64,000 bases of DNA from Pseudothauera rhizosphaerae (lineage in GTDB: Bacteria; Pseudomonadota; Gammaproteobacteria; Burkholderiales; Rhodocyclaceae), in NCBI RefSeq assembly GCF_004801305.1, contig NZ_SSOD01000016.1, positions 51,480 through 115,479 on the forward strand. The letters run 5' to 3'. The first letter of the stretch is position 1, and each line of letters begins with the position of its first letter. A program made the position numbers and the translations under genes. This document shows, one piece after another, positions 44,542-52,651 of this stretch. The notes below the pieces were generated by a model. The model saw only the letters and a list, made by a program, of their open reading frames with translations, was not told the DNA's origin and did not search any database.

Positions 44542-47034
44542 CTACCCCAATGCCCGCAGGCTGGCCAGCGGCGGCCGCGCCAGCAGGCCGCGCACGCCCA
44601 GCCAGCCGCCGGCCAGCACGCCGAGCGCGCCGGCCGCCGCCCCGCCCAGCACCGGCAGCACGCCGGGCAAGTATTCCATACGGAATACCTGATCGGCCAG
44701 CGCCCAGCCGATGGCACTCGCGCCGATGCCCGCCAGCACGCCCGCCACGGCGCCGAGCACGAGGAACTCCGCGAACAGCGCATGGCGCACCTGGCGGTTG
44801 CGCGCGCCCAGGGTGCGCAGCATGGCCAGTTCGTATTCGCGCTCGTCGTGGGTGGCCTGCAGCGCGGCAAACAGCACCACCAGGCCGGCGGCGAGGGAGA
44901 AGCCGAAGACGAACTGCACCACCACGATCAGCTTGTCCATCATGGCCTGCACCTGGGCCAGCATCGCGGTGATGTCGATCACCGACAGGTTGGGGAACTC
45001 CCGCACCAAATGTGCGGTGAAGTCGTGTCGTTCCGGTGGCAGGTGGAAGCTGGTGATCATGCTGGCCGGATGGCCGGCGAGGACGCCTGATGAGGCGATG
45101 AAGAAGAAATTCACCCGCATGGAATCCCACTCCAGCCGCCGCACGCTGGTGATGGGCGCCTCCAGCGTCTGCCCGGCGACCTCGAAGGCCACGCGGTCGC
45201 CCACTTTCAGCGAGAAGGTGCGCGCCAGGCCCTCCTCCACCGAGAACTGGGGCGTATCCGCTTCCCCGTGCCAGGCGCCGGCGGAAATGCGGTTGCCGGA
45301 CGGCAGGCGGGCGCCGTAGGAGAGGTTGAATTCCCGCTCGGCGAGCCGGCGGGTGCGGCGGTCCTCGAAATTGTTCGGGTCCACGGGCGCGCCGTTGATC
45401 GTGCTCATGCGCCCGCGGATCATGGGCAGCAGTTCGGGCACGGGCAGGCCGGCGTCGCGGAACAGGGCCTCGATGCCGGCCTGCTGCCCGGGCTGGATGT
45501 TGATGACGAAGCGGTTGGGCGCATCCGGCGGCGCGCTGCCCCGCCAGGTTTCGAGCAGGTCGGCGCGGATCAGCGTGAGCAGCAGCAGCGCGGTGAGCCC
45601 CAGCCCCAGCGCGGTGGCCTGGATCACGCTGCCGCCCATGCGCCGCCCCAGCGCCGCCAGCCCGTAGCGCCAGCCGCCGGCCGGACCGCCGGCACGCAGG
45701 CGCGCGGCCGCCCCCAGCACCAGACGCGCGGCCAGGGCGAACACGCCCAGCGCCACGCCGAAGCCGCCCGCCACCAGCAGCCCGAGGCGCAGCTCGGCGG
45801 CGATCCAGAAGATGATGGCCAGCAGCGCCACGGCGCCGGCCGCCCACGCCGCGCCGGTGACCGGCTCCACCCCGCCCAGCTCGCGGCGCAGCACGCGCAG
45901 CGTGGGCACCGCGCCCAGGCGCAGCAACTGGGGCAGCGCGAAACCCACCAGCAGCACCAGACCCACCGCGATCCCATGGGCCAGGGGCAGCAGCGAGGGG
46001 GCCGGCAGGCTGGTGGCCACGACTTCGGCCAGCACGCCGGCGAGCGCGAACTGGGTGGCCCAGCCCAGCGCCGCGCCGGCCAGCGCGGCGGCGAGGCCGA
46101 AGAGCAGGAACTCGCCGATGAAGAGCCGCAGCACCTGCCCCTGCCCCGCCCCCAGGCAGCGCATCACCGCGCAGCCGTCCAGGTGGCGCTGCAGGAAGCG
46201 GCGCGAGGACAGCCCCACCGCCACCGCGGCCAGCACCACCGCCAGCAGGGCCGCCAGGCGAAGGAAGCGCTGGGCCTGGTCCAGCGCGGTGCGCACCTCC
46301 GGGCGGGCATTCTCGATGCTTTCCACCGCCTGGCCGCGGCCCAGGTTCTGCTTCGCCCAGCGCTCGTAGCCGGCCACCGCCTCCGGGCTGCCCGCTAGAT
46401 GCAGGCGCCAGGTGGCGCGGCTGCCTTCCACCAGCAGGCCCGTGGCCGGCAGGTCCGCGGCATTGAAGATGGCGCGCGGCAGCAGGCTGAAGAAGTTGGC
46501 GCCCCGGTCGGACTCGAAGCTCACCATGCCGCCGACGCGGAACTCCACCAGGCCGAAGCCGACCCGGTCACCCACCTGCACGCCCAGTTCGGCGAGCAGC
46601 CGCTCGTCCAGCCACACCTCGCCGGATGCGGGCACCCGGCCGGAGTCGGCATCGGGCTGGTTGGGGCCGGGCGCGATGCGCACCGCGCCGCGCAGCGGGT
46701 AGCCCTCCTCCACCGCCTTCACGCCGGCCAGCACGGCGCGCTCCTCGGTACTCGCCATGCTGGTGAACAGCACCGTGCCGGTGGACGCCAGCCCGCGCAT
46801 ACGGGCCTCGTCCACGAATTGCGCCGGCCACGGCTGGTCCGCGCGCAGCAACAGGTCGCCGCCCAAGAGCTGGTTGGCCTCCCGGTCCAGCCCGCGGCCG
46901 ACCCGATCGGCCAGGAAACCAACGCTGGTGAGGCTCGCTACCGCGATCAGGATGGCTAGGCCGAGCAGGTGCAGTTCGCCGGCGCGCAGGTCGCGCAGCA
47001 TCATACGGAAGGCGAGGCGGAGGGAAGCGATCAT
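44542..47034 (-). CDS. FtsX-like ABC transporter permease (YbbP-type, large)
   Basis: 830 residues, with about ten membrane helices in FtsX/MacB-like arrangement: helix 1 near residue 25, three grouped helices (about 260-350) after a periplasmic domain, three more near 395-440, and the final trio near 710-800. The repeated permease signatures are ALLAVVLAAVAVGLSSRR and FAALQATHDEREYELAMLRTLGARNRQV. Such proteins pair with an ATPase like YbbA to move lipids or release lysophospholipid-type cargo, but no ATPase gene is adjacent in this window. It is 35 bases before the sheath gene and downstream of the REP/RAYT locus. Confidence 0.85.
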   Translation of the reverse strand: MIASLRLAFRMMLRDLRAGELHLLGLAILIAVASLTSVGFLADRVGRGLDREANQLLGGDLLLRADQPWPAQFVDEARMRGLASTGTVLFTSMASTEERAVLAGVKAVEEGYPLRGAVRIAPGPNQPDADSGRVPASGEVWLDERLLAELGVQVGDRVGFGLVEFRVGGMVSFESDRGANFFSLLPRAIFNAADLPATGLLVEGSRATWRLHLAGSPEAVAGYERWAKQNLGRGQAVESIENARPEVRTALDQAQRFLRLAALLAVVLAAVAVGLSSRRFLQRHLDGCAVMRCLGAGQGQVLRLFIGEFLLFGLAAALAGAALGWATQFALAGVLAEVVATSLPAPSLLPLAHGIAVGLVLLVGFALPQLLRLGAVPTLRVLRRELGGVEPVTGAAWAAGAVALLAIIFWIAAELRLGLLVAGGFGVALGVFALAARLVLGAAARLRAGGPAGGWRYGLAALGRRMGGSVIQATALGLGLTALLLLTLIRADLLETWRGSAPPDAPNRFVINIQPGQQAGIEALFRDAGLPVPELLPMIRGRMSTINGAPVDPNNFEDRRTRRLAEREFNLSYGARLPSGNRISAGAWHGEADTPQFSVEEGLARTFSLKVGDRVAFEVAGQTLEAPITSVRRLEWDSMRVNFFFIASSGVLAGHPASMITSFHLPPERHDFTAHLVREFPNLSVIDITAMLAQVQAMMDKLIVVVQFVFGFSLAAGLVVLFAALQATHDEREYELAMLRTLGARNRQVRHALFAEFLVLGAVAGVLAGIGASAIGWALADQVFRMEYLPGVLPVLGGAAAGALGVLAGGWLGVRGLLARPPLASLRALG

Positions 47035-47134
47035 GGGAAAGGCGGGAGAAAACGGACGCCCGTCAGAGCCGTGGGCGAAATGATTGGTTCCTGGGCCGGC
47101 ACATCATCGCCGTCTCTGGACGGCCGTGCAATGG

Positions 47135-47212
47135 CGTGGGAGCGGGCTTGCCCGCGATAACGGCGTCCTTTGCACCCGGAACCGCCGTATCGCGGCCAAG
47201 GCCGCTCCCACA
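47135..47212. repeat. REP-type hairpin pair (copy 2, upstream of RAYT)
   Basis: GTGGGAGCGGGCTTGCCCGCGAT at about 47136-47158 and ATCGCGGCCAAGGCCGCTCCCAC at about 47188-47211, in opposite orientation. Between them is a loop word CCCGGAACCGCC, also found in copies 3 and 4. It lies upstream of the RAYT gene, in the intergenic region after the FtsX gene. Confidence 0.88.
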
Positions 47213-47257
47213 AGAAGCCATTTGACATGGATTCAGAATGAAATCCATAGTCGCACC

Positions 47258-47725
47258 ATGAACGCACCCCATCGCCCCCAGGCCGCGCGCTTGCGACGTG
47301 GTCGTTTCTCGGAAACCGGCCGCATCTACCTGGTGAGCACCGTCACTCGCGAACGGCAACCCGTTTTCCGCGACTTCACCCTGGCGCGGCTGGCGATCCG
47401 GGAGTTGGCCGCCTGCGACGCTCTGGAGGCGTGCGAAACGCTGGCTTTCGTGCTCATGCCGGACCATCTGCACTGGCTGCTCGACCTTGGAACCGCCGAC
47501 CTTTCCGCCCTGCTGCGGCGTTTCAAGTCCACCAGTGCCCGCCGCGTCAATGCCGCGCGAAACACAGCGGAAAGCCCGCTCTGGCAAACAGGCTTCCACG
47601 ATCACGCCCTGCGGCGCGAGGAGGATGTGGCGCAGGTGGCGCGGTACGTCGTTGCCAATCCGGTACGGTCCGGGCTGGTCAGGTCCGTACGGGACTATCC
47701 CCACTGGAATGCCGTCTGGCTGTAG
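47258..47725 (+). CDS. REP-associated tyrosine transposase (RAYT)
   Basis: 155 residues from ATG 47258. Y1/HUH transposase family: the metal-binding motif is in LMPDHLHWLLDLG (H-hydrophobic-H), the catalytic Tyr is in ARYVVANPVRSGLV, and the WQTGFHDHALR region between is typical of RAYTs. The protein processes single-stranded REP hairpins. It is flanked by REP units at 47135-47212 and 47721-47744, the latter starting within the stop codon region, forming a REPtron-like unit. The gene looks intact. Confidence 0.92.
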   Translation: MNAPHRPQAARLRRGRFSETGRIYLVSTVTRERQPVFRDFTLARLAIRELAACDALEACETLAFVLMPDHLHWLLDLGTADLSALLRRFKSTSARRVNAARNTAESPLWQTGFHDHALRREEDVAQVARYVVANPVRSGLVRSVRDYPHWNAVWL

Positions 47726-47744
47726 GAGCGGCCTTGGCCGCGAT
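47721..47744. repeat. REP-type hairpin (copy 3, downstream of RAYT)
   Basis: TGTAGGAGCGGCCTTGGCCGCGAT begins in the last codons of the RAYT gene; CCCGGAACCGCC follows at 47760-47771 as in copies 2 and 4, but the second palindrome is decayed. The stop codon of the transposase lies inside the repeat. Confidence 0.85.
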
Positions 47745-47777
47745 GGGGCGTCAATTGAGCCCGGAACCGCCCCGGAT

Positions 47778-48965
47778 TCAGGTCTTCACCGGACCCAGGA
47801 TGCGGTGCACGAGTTCCGCCCAGTAGGCCACACCCGCCGGAATCACTGCGTCGTTGAAGTCGTAGGTGGGGTTGTGCAGCGTGCAGCCGCCCTCGCCCGG
47901 GCCGTTGCCGACCCACACGTAGCAGCCCGGTTTCTTCTGCAGGAAGAAGGCGAAGTCTTCCGCGCCCATGCTGGGGCGGGCGGTGGTGGTGACGGCCTCG
48001 TCCCCCGCCACCGCGCGCGCCACTTCGGCGCACAGCGCGGCTTCGGGCACGCTGTTGACGGTGGGCGGATAGCCGCGGCGGTAGTCGAAGGCCACGCGCA
48101 GGCCGAAACCGGCGGCGATGCCTTCGCACAGGCGGGCGAGGTGGCGCTCCACGTGGTCCTGCACGTCCTCGGAGAAGGCGCGCACGGTGCCGGCGAGCTG
48201 GGCGCGGTCGGGGATGACGTTGTAGGCCTCGCCGGCGTGGAACTGGGTCACCGAGACCACGGCGGCGTCGATGGGGTCCAGCGTGCGCGCGACGATGGTC
48301 TGCACCGCCTGCACCAGCGCCGCGCCCGCGGCCACCGGGTCGCGGCCCAGGTGCGGCATGGCGGCGTGGGCGCCGTGGCCGAGAATCTCGATGTCGAAGC
48401 GGTCGGCGCTCGCCATCACCGGGCCGGCGTGCACGGCGAAATGGCCGATCGGCAGGCCCGGCCAGTTGTGCATGCCGAACACGGCCTCCATCGGGAAGCG
48501 GTCGAACAGGCCGTCCTCGATCATCGCGCGGGCGCCGCCCTCGCCTTCCTCGGCGGGCTGGAAAACCAGGTATACGGTGCCGTCGAAATCGCGCGCGGCG
48601 GCCAGGGTCTCGGCGGCGCCGAGCAGCATGGTGGTGTGGCCGTCGTGCCCGCAGGCGTGCATGCAGCCGGCGTGACGCGACTTGTGGGCGAACTCGTTGC
48701 GCTCGGCGATGGGCAGCGCGTCCATGTCCGCGCGCAGGCCGATGGCGCGCAGGCCCCCGCTGCCACGTACCGCGCCGCGCACCACGCCGACCACGCCGGT
48801 GCCGCCGATGCCGCGATGGACCTCGATGCCCAGGCTTTCCAGGTGGCGGGCCACCAGTTCCGCGGTGCGATGCTCGGCGAAGGCCAGTTCCGGGTGGGCA
48901 TGGATGTCGCGGCGGATCTCCGTCAGCCGGGCGAGGCTGGCGCCGGGTAGTGAAAGGGTGCTCAT
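47778..48965 (-). CDS. M20D family amidohydrolase / carboxypeptidase
   Basis: 395 residues from ATG 48965. A HipO/AbgB-type peptidase: the metal ligands lie in CMHACGHDGHTT and FQPAEEGEGGAR, and a further His in MHNWPGLPIG and near the C-terminus HNPTYDFND. The dimerisation domain starts at ILGHGAHAAMPHLGRDP. Typically cleaves N-acyl amino acids or small aminoacyl conjugates such as hippurate or indole-acyl compounds with two Zn or Mn ions in the cytoplasm. Substrate unknown. Divergent from the transglutaminase/DUF2126 gene. Confidence 0.9.
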   Translation of the reverse strand: MSTLSLPGASLARLTEIRRDIHAHPELAFAEHRTAELVARHLESLGIEVHRGIGGTGVVGVVRGAVRGSGGLRAIGLRADMDALPIAERNEFAHKSRHAGCMHACGHDGHTTMLLGAAETLAAARDFDGTVYLVFQPAEEGEGGARAMIEDGLFDRFPMEAVFGMHNWPGLPIGHFAVHAGPVMASADRFDIEILGHGAHAAMPHLGRDPVAAGAALVQAVQTIVARTLDPIDAAVVSVTQFHAGEAYNVIPDRAQLAGTVRAFSEDVQDHVERHLARLCEGIAAGFGLRVAFDYRRGYPPTVNSVPEAALCAEVARAVAGDEAVTTTARPSMGAEDFAFFLQKKPGCYVWVGNGPGEGGCTLHNPTYDFNDAVIPAGVAYWAELVHRILGPVKT

Positions 48966-49194
48966 GGCGTCACTCTGTCTTAACGGTACTCTGCTGGAGT
49001 GGTCTATTACACCATGGCAGACTCCGTGCGGACATGCCGGAATGGGGCACGCGGCCATCCGGCATGCACGCGCGCGGTGCATCCCATCCAGCGGGCATGG
49101 GCAGGTGCCCCGGAAACCGCCGCCAGTGCACCGGCTGCGGCATGGCGCGGGAATTGCTGAGTGCCGGACAACCTTTTGCGTCGAGGAAGCCCAG

Positions 49195-52100
49195 ATGTCC
49201 ATCCACGTGGCCCTGCATCACCTCACCCGTTACCGCTACGACCGCCCGATCAACCTCGGCCCGCAGATCGTGCGGCTGCGCCCGGCGCCCCACAGCCGCA
49301 CGCGCATCCTGTCCTATTCGCTGAAGGTGCAGCCGGCCGAGCACTTCATCAACTGGCAGCAGGACCCCCAGTCCAACTACCTCGCCCGCCTGGTGTTCCC
49401 GGAAAAGACCACCCATTTCGACATCGAAGTGGACCTGGTGGCCGAGATGGCGGTCATCAACCCCTTCGACTTCTTCCTCGAACCCTACGCCGAGCACTTC
49501 CCCTTCCAGTACGAGGACTGGCAGCGGGATGAACTCGCGCCCTACTTCAGGAAACTGCCGCTCACGCCCAAGTTCAAGGCCTATCTCGACGCCGTCCCGC
49601 GCGAGAAGAAGCAGAGCGTGAACTTCCTGGTGGACGTAAACCGGGAGCTGTACGAGCACATCGGCTACCTGATCCGCCTCGAACCGGGCGTGCAGACGCC
49701 GGAGGAGACGCTGGAACTGCAGTCCGGCTCGTGCCGCGATTCGGCCTGGCTGCTGGTGCAGTTGCTGCGCCACCTGGGGCTGGCGGCGCGCTTCGTGTCC
49801 GGCTACCTGATCCAGCTCACCCCGGACGTCAAGTCGCTGGACGGCCCCTCCGGGCCGGAGGCCGACTTCACCGACCTGCACGCCTGGGCCGAGGTCTACC
49901 TCCCCGGCGCGGGCTGGATCGGCCTGGACCCGACCTCGGGCCTCTTCGCCGGCGAAGGCCACATCCCGCTGTCGTGCACGCCGGAACCCGGCTCGGCCGC
50001 GCCGGTGACCGGCGTGCTGGACGAATGCGAGGTGGCGTTCGAGCACCAGATGAAGGTCACCCGCATCTGGGAAGCGCCCCGCGTCACCAAGCCCTACACC
50101 GAGGAGCAGTGGCACGAGATCGAAGCGCTGGGCCACGCCATCGACGCCGAACTCACCGCCGGCGACGTGCGCCTGACCCAGGGCGGCGAGCCCACCTTCG
50201 TTTCGGTGGACGACCCGGACGGCGCCGAATGGAACACCACCGCGCTGGGCCCGGACAAGAAGCGCCTGTCGGTGGAACTCTTCCACCGCATGCGGCAGAA
50301 GTACGCCCCCAAGGGGCTGGTGCACTTCGGCCAGGGCAAGTGGTATCCGGGCGAGCAGTTGCCGCGCTGGTCGCTCAACTGCTTCTGGCGCAAGGACGGC
50401 GAGCCGATCTGGGACGACCCGCTGCTGATCGCCGACGAGCATGCCGGCGGCGACGCCGACGAACACGACGCCGGACGCTTCCTGCGCGCGCTGGCCGAAC
50501 ACCTCGGCCTGGACCCGAAATACGCCTTCCCGGCCTTCGAGGACGCCTTCTACTACCTGTGGCGCGAACGCCGCCTGCCGGCCAACGTCGATCCCCTCGA
50601 CTCGCGCCTGGACGATCCGCTGGAACGCGCCCGCCTCGCCCGCGTGTTCAGCCGCGGGCTGGACCGCGTCACCGGCCACGTGCTGCCCGTCACCCGCGAC
50701 CCGGCCAGCGGCCAGTGGCAGACCGGGCCGTGGTTCCTGCGCAGCGAACGCTGCTACCTGGTGCCCGGCGACTCGGCGATGGGCTACCGCCTGCCGCTGG
50801 ATTCGCAACCGTGGGTGGCCGAAGGCGACTACCCGTGGATCCACCAGCCGGACCCCTTCGACCATTTCCCGGCGCTGCCTCCGCACACCGCGCTGCGCCG
50901 CCAGTACGGCCCCGGCGAGGTCGGCCCGCACGGTTTCCACGACGTGCGCGGCGCCCCCGGCCGCGGGCGAGGCGCCGCTGCGGCGGCCGCGCGCGCCGCG
51001 GAATCCGCCGTCCGCGCCCCGGCCCCGCACGAGTCGGCCGCCTGGGTCACCCGCACGGCGCTGTGTACCGAGGCGCGCGAGGGCACGCTGTACGTCTTCA
51101 TGCCGCCGCTCGCCCACCTGGAGGACTATCTGGAACTGGTCGCCGCCATCGAGGCCACCGCCGCCGCGCTCGACCGCCCGGTGCTGCTGGAAGGCTACGA
51201 ACCGCCGCGCGACCCGCGCCTGCCCCACTTCCGCATCACCCCCGACCCCGGCGTGGTCGAGGTCAACATCCACCCCGCCGAGAACTGGGACCAGCTAGTG
51301 GACCAGACCACCCATCTCTACGAAGCCGCCCACTACTCCCGCCTGACCACCGAGAAATTCATGCTCGACGGCCGCCACACCGGCACCGGCGGCGGCAATC
51401 ACTTCGTGCTCGGCGGCCCCACCCCGTCCGACTCGCCCTTTCTGCGCCGGCCCGACCTGCTGAGGAGCCTCGTCGCCTACTGGCACAACCACCCCTCGTT
51501 GTCCTACCTGTTCTCCGGCCTCTTCATCGGCCCCACCTCCCAGGCGCCGCGCATCGACGAGGCGCGCAACGATTCGGTATACGAGATCGAACTGGCCTTC
51601 CGCGAGATGAACCGCATCTGCGCCCAGGGCCCCAACGGCTGCCCGCCGTGGATGGTGGACCGCCTGCTGCGCAACCTCCTCATCGACGTCAGCGGCAACA
51701 CCCACCGCGCCGAGTTCTGCATCGACAAGCTGTATTCCCCCGACGGCCCCACCGGCCGCCTGGGCCTGCTGGAGATGCGCGCCTTCGAGATGCCGCCCCA
51801 CGCGCGCATGAGCCTCACCCAGCAACTGCTGCTGCGCGCGCTGGTCGCCCGCTTCTGGAAGGACCCCTGCGACCCGCCGCAACTGGTGCGCTGGGGCACC
51901 GAGCTGCACGACCGCTACCTGCTGCCCCACTTCGTCTGGCAGGACTTCACCGACGTGGTGCAAGACCTGCAGGCCGACGGCTACCCCGTCCAGGCCGACT
52001 GGTTCGCTCCCCACCAGGAGTTCCGCTTCCCCAAGTACGGCGATTTCGCCGTCAAGGGCATGACGCTGGAACTGCGCAGTGCGCTCGAACCCTGGCACGT

Positions 52101-52566
52101 GATGGGCGAGGAAGGCGCCGTCGGCACCACGGTGCGCTACGTGGATTCCTCGGTCGAACGCCTGCAGGTCAAGCTGTCCGGCGCGCCTCCGGCGCGCTAC
52201 CGCGTGACCTGCAACGGCCACACGGTGCCGCTGGTGCCCACCGGCACCGTGGGCGAGTTCGTCGCCGGCGTGCGCTACCGCGCCTGGCAGCCGCCGTCCT
52301 GCCTGCATCCCACCATAGGCGTGCACGGCCCGCTGGTGTTCGACATCGTGGACACCTGGAACGAGCGCAGCCTGGGTGGCTGCCAATACCACGTGGCGCA
52401 CCCGGGCGGGCGCAATTACGACACCTTCCCGGTCAACGCCTTCGAGGCCGAGAGCCGCCGCATGGCGCGCTTCTTCCGCATGGGCCACACACCGGGCACG
52501 TTGCAGGCAGGGGAAGCCCGCATCAACCTGGAATTCCCGTTCACGCTAGACTTGCGCCTGGGTTGA
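49195..52566 (+). CDS. Transglutaminase-like protein with DUF2126 domain
   Basis: 1123 residues from ATG 49195, with GAGGAAG upstream. An N-terminal transglutaminase-type domain has a likely catalytic Cys180 in SGSCRDSAWLLVQLLRHLGL and His in HAWAEVYLPGAGWIGLDPT near 231. From about 300 comes the DUF2126 (COG4196) region, a putative amidoligase: TQGGEPTFVSVDDPDGAEWN, EGYEPPRDPRLPHFRITPDPG, VNIHPAENWD and TGTGGGNHFVLGG are its signatures. The neighbours (ATP-grasp/alpha-E, second transglutaminase) form the known COG4196/COG2308/COG1305 cluster. Likely builds or trims a peptide tag; substrate not known. Confidence 0.88.
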   Translation: MSIHVALHHLTRYRYDRPINLGPQIVRLRPAPHSRTRILSYSLKVQPAEHFINWQQDPQSNYLARLVFPEKTTHFDIEVDLVAEMAVINPFDFFLEPYAEHFPFQYEDWQRDELAPYFRKLPLTPKFKAYLDAVPREKKQSVNFLVDVNRELYEHIGYLIRLEPGVQTPEETLELQSGSCRDSAWLLVQLLRHLGLAARFVSGYLIQLTPDVKSLDGPSGPEADFTDLHAWAEVYLPGAGWIGLDPTSGLFAGEGHIPLSCTPEPGSAAPVTGVLDECEVAFEHQMKVTRIWEAPRVTKPYTEEQWHEIEALGHAIDAELTAGDVRLTQGGEPTFVSVDDPDGAEWNTTALGPDKKRLSVELFHRMRQKYAPKGLVHFGQGKWYPGEQLPRWSLNCFWRKDGEPIWDDPLLIADEHAGGDADEHDAGRFLRALAEHLGLDPKYAFPAFEDAFYYLWRERRLPANVDPLDSRLDDPLERARLARVFSRGLDRVTGHVLPVTRDPASGQWQTGPWFLRSERCYLVPGDSAMGYRLPLDSQPWVAEGDYPWIHQPDPFDHFPALPPHTALRRQYGPGEVGPHGFHDVRGAPGRGRGAAAAAARAAESAVRAPAPHESAAWVTRTALCTEAREGTLYVFMPPLAHLEDYLELVAAIEATAAALDRPVLLEGYEPPRDPRLPHFRITPDPGVVEVNIHPAENWDQLVDQTTHLYEAAHYSRLTTEKFMLDGRHTGTGGGNHFVLGGPTPSDSPFLRRPDLLRSLVAYWHNHPSLSYLFSGLFIGPTSQAPRIDEARNDSVYEIELAFREMNRICAQGPNGCPPWMVDRLLRNLLIDVSGNTHRAEFCIDKLYSPDGPTGRLGLLEMRAFEMPPHARMSLTQQLLLRALVARFWKDPCDPPQLVRWGTELHDRYLLPHFVWQDFTDVVQDLQADGYPVQADWFAPHQEFRFPKYGDFAVKGMTLELRSALEPWHVMGEEGAVGTTVRYVDSSVERLQVKLSGAPPARYRVTCNGHTVPLVPTGTVGEFVAGVRYRAWQPPSCLHPTIGVHGPLVFDIVDTWNERSLGGCQYHVAHPGGRNYDTFPVNAFEAESRRMARFFRMGHTPGTLQAGEARINLEFPFTLDLRLG

Positions 52567-52568
52567 AC

Positions 52569-52591
52569 TCCGCCCCGCCTCGCGGGGCGGT
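52569..52591 (+). terminator. GC-rich hairpin after the DUF2126 gene
   Basis: CCGCCCCG-CCT-CGCGGGGCGG stem-loop, immediately after the DUF2126 stop, without a T-tract. It probably is a pausing or RNA-processing element within the operon rather than a full terminator, because the downstream genes follow closely. Confidence 0.4.
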
Positions 52592-52651
52592 GCAGTTTCC
52601 GGCCGCCAGACATCCACCTGCAAACAAGAAAGAAGCGCACCGCCCGCCGCC

